Shown piece by piece: positions 1-6,113 of a stretch of 10,114 nucleotides of DNA (positions are counted from its first letter, which is position 1; each line of letters opens with the position of its first letter). Source of the DNA: Verrucomicrobiales bacterium (lineage in GTDB: Bacteria; Verrucomicrobiota; Verrucomicrobiia; Verrucomicrobiales; DEV007); NCBI GenBank assembly GCA_002696885.1, contig NZSO01000080.1:5204-15317 (forward strand), given 5' to 3'. The notes under the pieces were generated by a model that worked only from the letters and a program-made list of their open reading frames with translations, did not search any database and was not told where the DNA came from. Position numbers and translations under genes: made by a program.

Positions 1-284
1 ATTACTTTCGAACCATCACCACTTGGCTCGGTAAGCACCCTTACACTTTCAACAAGCCCACTTGAATATAAGTTTTTTATATCCTCTTCAACGATCTGTG
101 CGTCGAGTTCTGAACCCGCTTTACTTCTAATCTGAGCCATAATTGCTGATCGATCAACGGACTCGGCACCCATGTATTGAATCGAGATGTCCGTGATTTT
201 CTCGGCATGACTCTGAACAATTCCGGTGCAAAGAAAAATAACCGAAAACAGGGTGATTAGATTTAACCTAAATGTGTCTATCAT
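1..284 (-). CDS. bamA: BamA-type outer-membrane assembly protein, N-terminal part (cut by window edge)
   Basis: The minus-strand frame gives 94 codons before running off position 1. Residues 1-27 look like a Sec signal peptide: a short basic start, a hydrophobic stretch (LITLFSVIFLCTGIV) and a probable cleavage after Ser-His-Ala. The mature part, from about residue 29, resembles a first POTRA domain: ITDISIQYMGAESVD, then a helix, then EEDIKNLYSSGLVESVRV, which matches the 'ED I..LF..G.F..V.V' pattern of BamA/YaeT. BamA inserts beta-barrel proteins into the outer membrane from a periplasmic POTRA array plus a C-terminal barrel; the barrel lies outside the window, so another Omp85 protein such as TamA cannot be excluded. 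I chose the ATG at 284 because it gives a compact signal peptide. An in-frame ATG at 320 would add 12 residues; neither start has a clear Shine-Dalgarno sequence. It is transcribed divergently from ruvB. Confidence 0.68.
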   Translation of the reverse strand, partial: MIDTFRLNLITLFSVIFLCTGIVQSHAEKITDISIQYMGAESVDRSAIMAQIRSKAGSELDAQIVEEDIKNLYSSGLVESVRVLTEPSGDGSKV

Positions 285-400
285 TATGGTGGAGTTTTGC
301 TTGAGAGTTAAGAAATTCATTATGATTTGATAATTTATTGAGGTTCAAGCCTTTAATTCATTACTCAATAAATCTTAAATTTTATTTTTTTATAATTTGC

Positions 401-464
401 AAGTTGTTGGAATAGTCTATGAGTTCAATTTAATATGTTGTATTTATTTAATAATTAACAACTT
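401..464. repeat. Imperfect inverted repeat with 48-bp spacer
   Basis: AAGTTGTT at 401-408 is the exact reverse complement of AACAACTT at 457-464. Matching continues outward with one mismatch (TGC before the left arm, ACA after the right), giving 10 of 11 positions. A shorter nested pair, GTTGT at 437-441 and ACAAC at 458-462, shares the right arm, so two alternative hairpins are possible. It could be an operator or leader structure, but in such AT-rich sequence an arm of this length may be chance. Confidence 0.3.
407..436 (+). promoter_or_regulatory. Candidate sigma70-like promoter upstream of ruvB
   Basis: TTGGAA at 407-412 and TAATAT at 431-436 are separated by 18 bp and point toward ruvB. 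The region is so AT-rich that chance matches are expected, and the implied leader would be about 150 nt. A second candidate is TTGCCA at 473-478 followed 17 bp later by the weaker TATCTA. Treat as a suggestion only. Confidence 0.25.
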
Positions 465-594
465 ACATTAAATTGCCACTTCTCTTATATTTTAATATCT
501 ATACAGAGCATTAATAAAGTTTATAAAAAATCTTTAATATTAATTAAATTTTGTTGGCTTCAAGTGTTATTCGCAGGAAAATCCCTTTTTAATT

Positions 595-1629
595 GTGAAA
601 GATAATTATTACACAGAAGCTACAGAAGCGCCGACCAGTGATTTTGATATATCACTACGTCCTCCTGAATTATCAGATTTTTACGGCCAGTCAAAAGTAA
701 AAGAGCGCATTTCCCTAATGATTGAAGCTGCCCAAAAAAGGGATGATGTCTTGGCCCACATTCTTTTATCCGGCCCTCCTGGTCTTGGTAAGACAACACT
801 AGCCAACATCATTGCTGGCGCTACTGAATCACAACTTCACTCAACTAGTGGTCCTCAAATTGAAAAAGCAGGGGACCTCGCTGGTATACTTACAAACCTA
901 AAAAGAGGTGACGTTCTGTTCATTGATGAGATTCATAGACTCCATCCAGCGATAGAGGAATATCTTTATCCCGCAATGGAAGACTATCGTCTAGACATCA
1001 TTATTGATCAGGGGCCGAATGCTCGCACAATAGAATTAAGCTTACCAAGATTTACCTTGGTTGGAGCAACTACCAGAGCCGGTATGCTGACTGCTCCATT
1101 ACGATCGAGGTTTACAATGACGAACCGGCTTGACTACTACACAGCGGATGAATTGACACAAATTGTCACGCGTTCATCTGGTCTACTGGGAGTCAGTATT
1201 GAAAAAGAGGGTGCACTTGAAATAGCCTCCAGATCTAGAGGAACTCCAAGAGTAGCCAATTCATTATTAAGATGGGTACGCGACTTTGCCCAAGTTCGAG
1301 CAGATGGTATAATTACTGAAAAGGTTGCTGATGATGCATTAAAGATGATTGATATCGATGATGATGGGTTAGATGAAATGGATAAAAGAATACTGGAGTC
1401 GATGATTTACAAATTTGATGGAGGCCCGGTGGGTTTAAGCTCACTCGCCGTTGCAGTGGGAGAGGATGCTTCAACGATAGAGGAGGTATACGAACCCTAT
1501 CTTGTTATGCAAGGCATGATTAGCCGAACTCCGAGGGGCAGGATTGCAATGCGAAGATCATATGAAAAATTAGGTATCGCAGCCCCAAATAAAGCCGCTC
1601 AGTCTGATGGCGAACTCAACTTAGATTAG
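595..1629 (+). CDS. ruvB: Holliday junction branch-migration ATPase RuvB
   Basis: RuvB is the hexameric AAA+ motor that, with RuvA, drives branch migration of Holliday junctions in recombination and repair, in the cytoplasm. The 344-residue protein has the full family layout: Walker A GPPGLGKT (60-67), Walker B LFIDEIHR (108-115), the YPAMEDYRLDI segment after it, sensor 1 GATTR (157-161), the LRSRF arginine-finger region (169-173) and the sensor-2 segment RGTPRVANSLLRWVRD (215-230). The C-terminal winged helix follows, with its RTPRGR hairpin at 311-316. The start is GTG at 595. No ATG lies between it and the upstream in-frame stop at 541-543. An AGGAA at 575-579 is 15 nt away, too far for an efficient ribosome site. 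The N-terminal 20 residues are poorly conserved, as usual. No ruvA or ruvC is adjacent. The last 14 bp overlap the convergent gene downstream. Confidence 0.97.
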   Translation: MKDNYYTEATEAPTSDFDISLRPPELSDFYGQSKVKERISLMIEAAQKRDDVLAHILLSGPPGLGKTTLANIIAGATESQLHSTSGPQIEKAGDLAGILTNLKRGDVLFIDEIHRLHPAIEEYLYPAMEDYRLDIIIDQGPNARTIELSLPRFTLVGATTRAGMLTAPLRSRFTMTNRLDYYTADELTQIVTRSSGLLGVSIEKEGALEIASRSRGTPRVANSLLRWVRDFAQVRADGIITEKVADDALKMIDIDDDGLDEMDKRILESMIYKFDGGPVGLSSLAVAVGEDASTIEEVYEPYLVMQGMISRTPRGRIAMRRSYEKLGIAAPNKAAQSDGELNLD

Positions 1630-2593
1630 CTATCTGTTGCAAAGAGCCTGTCTGGATTGATTGCTCAATCGCTTCAATCGTTCTTTGCGAAATGATAGCA
1701 TCCTGAAGGTTGGATAGTGGGGCTTTTCCATTACCAAGACATTCCTCAATAAAATACCGTGAAGTGTTCTGAATAGAATAATGGTATGCAGAATAGGTAT
1801 GAGAGTGAACGATAGCTCGTTGATTTTGCACCCAATCGGCATGACTGAATCTTGTTGAACCCTTGGTTCCTATAACTTTAATAGTAAACGTCCAATTATC
1901 ACTGGCATGGTCATCTGCAGCAAAACTTGCCTGAAAATGAGCCAATCCACCATTTTCTAACTCTAGGATGGACATTGCTAGATTCTCTTTTTCCACGCTA
2001 CCGTCGTTAATGGTAGAGGACATGGCCATTGCACTTTTTGGAGGTCCTCCTAGAAAACACGTAATGTATGAGTGATGAGTTAGGATTTGCCTAATAACAC
2101 CAGGATATCTTTGGGCCACAGTCTCGGGGTGGTGAATGTTGTAGAGAATATAAATTGTAACAATGTCCCCTAACTTACCGGAATCGATAAGCTCTTTAGT
2201 TCTTATGATACTGTCTTCATAAAGGTAATTATGAACCGGCACACAAAGTTTGCCTGCTTTGTCAGCAGCCTCGTGGATCTGTTGAATTTCAGCTACAGTT
2301 GATGAAACAGGCTTTTCAACAAGCACATGCTTTCCTGCCTGAAGTGCCTTGATGGAACATTCAAAATGCTCCTCAAGTGGAGTTAAAATAAAAACAGCAT
2401 CAATTGCTGGATCAGAGAGCATTGATTCAGCTGAATCATAGAGACGACAATTAAAATTGTCTGATTTTTGTTGAGCCTTTTGATAATCAATATCAAACAG
2501 ACCAACAAGCTCAGCCGAGGAACAATTTTTTATTCCCGATGCATGAAGGTCAGCAATGTCCCCCGCCCCAAATAGACCAACTTTTATCTTCAT
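1616..2593 (-). CDS. Gfo/Idh/MocA-family NAD(P)-dependent oxidoreductase
   Basis: The 325-residue protein has a typical two-domain form: an N-terminal Rossmann domain and a C-terminal alpha/beta domain. It shows the dinucleotide-binding GAGDIA (9-14), TPLEEH (71-76) and the hallmark EKP (93-95) with its lysine, followed by HNY (121-123) and a histidine pair in LTHHSY (171-176) near where the family's catalytic histidine sits. Such enzymes oxidise or reduce sugars, inositols or related hydroxy compounds with NAD(P). The substrate cannot be read from sequence. No signal peptide is seen, so it is probably cytoplasmic. It starts at ATG 2593, only 3 nt after the stop of the ABM-domain gene, so the two are very likely co-transcribed and perhaps translationally coupled. 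Its stop codon (TGA, 1618-1616) lies inside the end of ruvB. Family assignment is secure; specific function is unknown. Confidence 0.93.
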   Translation of the reverse strand: MKIKVGLFGAGDIADLHASGIKNCSSAELVGLFDIDYQKAQQKSDNFNCRLYDSAESMLSDPAIDAVFILTPLEEHFECSIKALQAGKHVLVEKPVSSTVAEIQQIHEAADKAGKLCVPVHNYLYEDSIIRTKELIDSGKLGDIVTIYILYNIHHPETVAQRYPGVIRQILTHHSYITCFLGGPPKSAMAMSSTINDGSVEKENLAMSILELENGGLAHFQASFAADDHASDNWTFTIKVIGTKGSTRFSHADWVQNQRAIVHSHTYSAYHYSIQNTSRYFIEECLGNGKAPLSNLQDAIISQRTIEAIEQSIQTGSLQQIANLS

Positions 2594-2596
2594 TGG

Positions 2597-2956
2597 CTAA
2601 ACTGGCTTTCCAATTCCCATCTGAAATTCGTAATATTCAGGATTTAGATCTGCAAAAGGTTCTTTGAGTTTTACAATTTCATCAGCACTCGCATGAATTT
2701 CGAGACGAATCAGATCAGATATACTCAAAGCATCACCAATAATTGAATTCACATTTTCTGCATGAGCGAGTAGACCTTCCGCTCCGTTGTAGGCTTCCCG
2801 ACAATGAATGATGTCACCTGACTTTGTAAAATCATACCATAGGCAACCTGACTCAGTGGATGTTGCCTCGGCAAATTTTTCACAAAGGTCTAAAAACTCA
2901 TCCATCTTTCCCGGATGAATCTTAAAATAAGGGTGAATACTAACTACATTGCTCAT
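2597..2956 (-). CDS. ABM-domain (antibiotic biosynthesis monooxygenase-like) small protein
   Basis: This 119-residue protein looks like a dimeric alpha+beta-barrel protein of the ABM/quinol monooxygenase type. Visible features are a first strand VVSIHPYFKIHPGK (4-17), a helix MDEFLDLCEKFAEATSTE (18-35), then a GCLWYDFTKSGDIIHCREAYN strand-turn-strand (37-57) and a helix containing the typical AHAENV segment (64-69). A C-terminal tail (about 96-119, with EYYEFQMG) extends past the core. Family members include quinol monooxygenases, heme-degrading enzymes and isomerases; no cofactor or heme ligand can be assigned here. It is first in a leftward pair with the Gfo/Idh/MocA oxidoreductase, 3 nt apart, suggesting a shared small-molecule catabolic role. 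The promoter should lie within 2957-3088, shared divergently with the sulfatase gene. Its upstream sequence has no strong ribosome site. Confidence 0.85.
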   Translation of the reverse strand: MSNVVSIHPYFKIHPGKMDEFLDLCEKFAEATSTESGCLWYDFTKSGDIIHCREAYNGAEGLLAHAENVNSIIGDALSISDLIRLEIHASADEIVKLKEPFADLNPEYYEFQMGIGKPV

Positions 2957-3088
2957 GCTCTATTTTTTGCACAAGTAAGGAAATCTGGTCAAGCAAAGCA
3001 TGTTTTTATTATTAAGGTTGAGGAGAATAAAAATAATTTAATTATGAATACTCTTGAACATCGAGAATTGACGATCATCATCTAGAAC
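2957..3088. promoter_or_regulatory. Divergent promoter region between ABM gene and sulfatase gene
   Basis: This 132-bp gap separates two divergent transcription units and should contain both promoters. On the plus strand, TTGAGG at 3018-3023 lies 19 bp before TATGAA (3043-3048), a poor but possible sigma70 pair. On the minus strand a TTGACC occurs within about 45 nt of the ABM start, with no good -10 at standard distance. I could not identify an operator. The inference rests mainly on gene orientation. Confidence 0.4.
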
Positions 3089-4537
3089 ATGCGAAAAAAT
3101 ACTGTCATCACCCTATTTTTATTATTGTTTAGCATTTCCATATCCTCTGCTCGTAAACCAAATATCATTTTTGTTCTAGCTGATGATCTTGGCTATAACG
3201 AATTAGGATGTTTTGGTCAAAAATGGATTAAAACTCCTCACATTGATAAACTTGCAGAGGAAGGAATCAAATTCACTCAACATTACTCGGGACAAGCTGT
3301 CTGTGCCCCTTGCAGATGTATTTTGATGACGGGAAAACATTCCGGACACGCCTACATAAGGGATAATGGCGATCCAAAAGATGGTTCTACAAAAGATTTT
3401 CCATTCCCAGGACAAAACCCTATCCCTGATAGTGAAATTACAATCGCCGAAATTCTCAAAGAGGAAGGATACAAAACTGCTGCCATTGGTAAATGGGGAC
3501 TAGGTCATTGGGGAACCAGCGGTGACCCTAACAAACAAGGCTTTGATTTATTCTTTGGTTACAATTGCCAAAGACACGCTCACAATCATTATCCAAAATT
3601 TTTGTGGAGGAACGGAAAAAAGATTGTTCAAGAAGGAAACGAGAGAAAACTTGATGGTCAGATACATTCTCAAGATGCTTTCACCGAAGAAGCCTTAAGC
3701 TTTATTGAAGAAAATCATGAAGATCCTTTTTTCTTGTACCTTCCTTATGCAATTCCTCACCTAAGCATTCAAACCACTGAAAAGTGGTTAAATATGTATA
3801 AAAAAATTATACCTGAGGAGGATTATGTTCATCGTGGATACTTGCAACATCCATTCCCAAGGGCCGGGTATGCAGCAATGGTCACTCAGATGGATGACTC
3901 GGTTGGACAGATTGTTTCTTTGGTAGAAAAACTTGGATTAAGTAATGACACACTGATCATATTCACCTCTGACAATGGACCAACTTTCAGGCGATTGGGA
4001 GGTTCAGATTCGGACTTTTTTAAAAGTGCAGGTCCATTCAAAGGGCTTAAAGGAAGTCTTTATGAGGGAGGGATACGTGTACCCACCGTCGCCAAATGGC
4101 CAGGAAAAATTAAACCAGGAACCACTTCCAGTCATATTAGTGCATTTTGGGACTGGCTTCCAACTCTCGGCGAAGTCGCTGGGGGTAAAATACCTAACAA
4201 TGTAGATGGTATTTCCATGCTACCAAGTATGAAAGGGTTAAAACAAAAACAACATGATTACCTTTATTGGGAATTTCCCTCCTATGGTGTTCAACAGGCC
4301 GTAAGGATGGGAAATTGGAAAGGTATTCGACAAAAAATGTCAAAAGCTAAAAAATCTAGTGAACTTAATACAGAACTTTATGACCTAAAAAATGATCCGG
4401 GTGAAAGTGAAAATATTGCTAATAAGCATCCTGAAATCATCAAAAAAATTGAAACCATTATGAGCGAAGCTCATGTTCCAAGTAAACTCTTCCCACTACT
4501 TCCAGAGGAGCGACAGTTAGCTCGAAAAACAAAATAA
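3089..4537 (+). CDS. Exported formylglycine-dependent sulfatase (arylsulfatase-like, S1 family)
   Basis: The 482-residue protein hydrolyses sulfate esters, probably on a sulfated glycan. A signal peptide covers about residues 1-21 (hydrophobic ITLFLLLFSISIS, likely cut after SSA), so it acts in the periplasm or outside. The mature protein opens with PNIIFVLADDLG (24-35), whose D32 and D33 bind calcium. The maturation motif is C72-A-P-C-R76 (CxPxR), in which Cys72 would become formylglycine, followed by LMTGKHSG (79-86). Other active-site candidates are K135 in GKWGLG, H224, D295-N296 in TSDNGP and K321 in GLKGSLYEGG. A QGFDLFFGYNCQRHAHNHYP block (150-169) and a C-terminal ELYDLKNDPGE block are typical of one group of PVC and Bacteroidetes sulfatases. 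The maturation enzyme is not in this window. The stop overlaps the alr start (TAATG). Its ATG has no obvious ribosome site. The substrate is unknown. Confidence 0.94.
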   Translation: MRKNTVITLFLLLFSISISSARKPNIIFVLADDLGYNELGCFGQKWIKTPHIDKLAEEGIKFTQHYSGQAVCAPCRCILMTGKHSGHAYIRDNGDPKDGSTKDFPFPGQNPIPDSEITIAEILKEEGYKTAAIGKWGLGHWGTSGDPNKQGFDLFFGYNCQRHAHNHYPKFLWRNGKKIVQEGNERKLDGQIHSQDAFTEEALSFIEENHEDPFFLYLPYAIPHLSIQTTEKWLNMYKKIIPEEDYVHRGYLQHPFPRAGYAAMVTQMDDSVGQIVSLVEKLGLSNDTLIIFTSDNGPTFRRLGGSDSDFFKSAGPFKGLKGSLYEGGIRVPTVAKWPGKIKPGTTSSHISAFWDWLPTLGEVAGGKIPNNVDGISMLPSMKGLKQKQHDYLYWEFPSYGVQQAVRMGNWKGIRQKMSKAKKSSELNTELYDLKNDPGESENIANKHPEIIKKIETIMSEAHVPSKLFPLLPEERQLARKTK

Positions 4538-5667
4538 TGGAGACCCCATTAGCAAAGAGAACTTGGGTTGAAATCAATCCAATGGCTTTAGCTCACAATC
4601 TTGAGTTGTGTAAAGAAATCGCCCCTGAGGCGGAGGTCATGGCGGTAGTAAAGGCTGATGCATACGGCCACGGACTCATTCAAACGGTCAAAGTTTTAGA
4701 ACCTTTAATTGATGCTTTTGGGGTAGCGACTCTTAAAGAGGCCTTAACCATTATTCAAATGATAGGTGAGGCTAAAATGGTGCTGATCCTTGGTGCGTTA
4801 TTACCAGATGAAAGAGAGACTGCGATCAAAAATAACATTAACGTTACTATTTCAAGTCTAGATGAAGCCAAAGAATATAATGAATTGGGGGAAGATATTC
4901 AAACAAAGGTACAAACCCATATCGTCTTAGATACAGGCATGGGCCGTTTGGGGTTCTCTGAGGACGCTCTCCTCAGAGATTGGGAAATAATAATGGCTTT
5001 AAAAAATATTAGTGTTGTTGGGATCGCAACGCACTTTCCATGTTCGGATCAAAACGATGAATTCACCGAACATCAAATCAAAAAATTCACTTCATTACTC
5101 AAAAACTCTGAATTTAATCTGAACCCTAAATGGATTCACCTAGCTAATAGTGCAGCCACTCTAAAAAAAGGAAACTCAGGTGGTAATATGATTCGACCGG
5201 GTCTTATGATATATGGAATATCACCAACTGAGGATAACGATTCAAGACTACAGCCAGCTCTTGAATGGAAAGCAAGAATCAGTCAAATAAGAACTCTACC
5301 TAAAGGCTCCAGTATTAGTTATGGCAGAACATTTATAACTGAAAGGGAGACAATCGTAGCAACGGTCGCCGTTGGATACGGAGATGGATACCCAAGATCT
5401 TTATCAGGAAAGGGCGCCGAAGTAATCATTAAAGGAGAGAGGTGTAAAATACTTGGACGAGTCACAATGGACATGATTATGGTTGATGTAACATCTCTAC
5501 CTCAACCAATCGAAATGGGTGAAGAGGCAACTCTGATAGGAAAATCTGGGAATGAATATATCAGTTCAACTGAGCTGGCGACCAAAGCCGATACAATTCC
5601 CTGGGAAATACTTACAGGAATTTCACCGCGGGTAGAAAGAGTGACCTGTCCTAGCAACAAAGAATAA
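4537..5667 (+). CDS. alr: Alanine racemase (PLP-dependent)
   Basis: Alr interconverts L- and D-alanine, supplying D-alanine for peptidoglycan, in the cytoplasm. The 376-residue length is normal. The N-terminal TIM barrel carries the PLP lysine K39 in AVVKADAYGHG (36-46), with Y43, the DTGMGRLGF motif (132-140, R137), HLANSAA (201-207) and MIRPGLMIYG (218-227). The C-terminal beta domain has the second catalytic base Y262 in SYGRTF, VGYGDGYPR (279-287) and GRVTMDMIMVD (307-317). An oddity: the residue two before D132 is V130, where Geobacillus and E. coli enzymes have the carbamylated lysine (Geobacillus K129). The other core residues are intact, so activity is still expected. Its ATG shares one base with the sulfatase stop (TAATG), implying coupled translation. 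No alternative identity fits as well. Confidence 0.96.
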   Translation: METPLAKRTWVEINPMALAHNLELCKEIAPEAEVMAVVKADAYGHGLIQTVKVLEPLIDAFGVATLKEALTIIQMIGEAKMVLILGALLPDERETAIKNNINVTISSLDEAKEYNELGEDIQTKVQTHIVLDTGMGRLGFSEDALLRDWEIIMALKNISVVGIATHFPCSDQNDEFTEHQIKKFTSLLKNSEFNLNPKWIHLANSAATLKKGNSGGNMIRPGLMIYGISPTEDNDSRLQPALEWKARISQIRTLPKGSSISYGRTFITERETIVATVAVGYGDGYPRSLSGKGAEVIIKGERCKILGRVTMDMIMVDVTSLPQPIEMGEEATLIGKSGNEYISSTELATKADTIPWEILTGISPRVERVTCPSNKE

Positions 5668-5716
5668 TAGATAGAATCAAAATCTGTATTACAATTACTC
5701 CCTAAAATAAAAGACC

Positions 5717-6088
5717 GTGCTCCAAATTATTTTCAACGAAATTAGTGCAGCTGAAATATCAAGCCTTAGCACGATTGATCAGCTAGAATTACTAAACCAA
5801 TTCAAAGTTAGCCATGAAGATCTTGAACAGGCCGGGGATGAGAACGCATTTGGAACCATTGACAGGGATGGTGGTAAATTGAAATTGTATAGATACAAAT
5901 CAAAAGACTATAGAATCTACTTTGAAGTCACTGACAAAAATGTTGTCGTTCACAGAGTACTTCACAAAAATACCCTTAAGGATTTTCTATATAGATCAAA
6001 TTTACCACTTTCAGAAGACAAAGCATTAAGTGAGTCAAAAAACTTTTGGAAGCTTATTGAAGAGGGAGAAAAAGCACAAAAAATTTAA
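5717..6088 (+). CDS. RelE/ParE-fold small protein, no antitoxin neighbour
   Basis: This 123-residue protein resembles the RelE/ParE toxin fold. An opening strand (LQIIFNEI) leads into a helix with ISSLSTIDQLELLNQF (14-29). A strand pair follows, containing the family-like KSKDYRIYFEV (61-71), then VVVHRVLHKNTLKDF (76-90), which parallels the 'GDYRV.YEV ... VLRVGHR' pattern of these toxins. Residues 91-123 form an extra charged tail not found in short toxins. The known RelE catalytic set cannot be matched with confidence; R66, R80, H83 and K84 are candidates only. No antitoxin-like gene lies on either side: alr ends 49 nt upstream and a class V PLP enzyme starts 25 nt downstream, all on one strand. 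It may therefore be a domesticated, non-toxic or differently regulated relative. The start is GTG at 5717, with weak ribosome-site support. Fold assignment is moderate; function is unknown. Confidence 0.72.
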   Translation: MLQIIFNEISAAEISSLSTIDQLELLNQFKVSHEDLEQAGDENAFGTIDRDGGKLKLYRYKSKDYRIYFEVTDKNVVVHRVLHKNTLKDFLYRSNLPLSEDKALSESKNFWKLIEEGEKAQKI

Positions 6089-6097
6089 TTATAAACC

Positions 6098-6103
6098 AAA
6101 GGA
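6098..6103 (+). promoter_or_regulatory. Shine-Dalgarno site for the class V PLP enzyme gene
   Basis: AAAGGA lies 10 nt before the ATG at 6114. It is one of the few convincing ribosome-binding sites in the window and supports that start over internal alternatives. Confidence 0.5.
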
Positions 6104-6113
6104 AATTTGAAAG

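Larger units (their letters stand above)
285..594. other. AT-rich divergent intergenic region between bamA-like gene and ruvB
   Basis: This 310-base stretch has no convincing gene. It is strikingly A+T rich and must hold the promoters for the leftward bamA-like gene and rightward ruvB. Visible elements are a perfect TATAAT at 391-396 (plus strand, preceded by a T-rich run, without a good -35), a TTGGAA (407-412) with TAATAT (431-436) at 18 bp, a TTGCCA (473-478) with weak -10 options downstream, and the inverted repeat described separately. Base composition alone would produce many such hexamers, so no single promoter can be assigned firmly. I see no tRNA or riboswitch-like structure in it. 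Confidence 0.6.

Noticed and set aside
1630..1842. Open frame of 70 codons on the minus strand
   Set aside because: It lies entirely inside the Gfo/Idh/MocA gene on the same strand in another frame, has no recognisable domain and no ribosome site.
3203..3415. Open frame on the minus strand opposite the sulfatase
   Set aside because: The opposite strand encodes the conserved sulfatase catalytic region; the reverse frame shows no family pattern.
3975..4205. Open frame on the plus strand within the sulfatase gene
   Set aside because: It overlaps the TSDNGP and KGSLYEGG coding region in another frame and has no protein-like motif.
5668..5716. Possible terminator after alr
   Set aside because: The 49-nt gap shows no GC-rich stem with a following T run, so I do not call one.
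5717..6088. Complete toxin-antitoxin operon
   Set aside because: The RelE-like gene has no small antitoxin gene upstream or downstream within the gaps of 49 and 25 nt.
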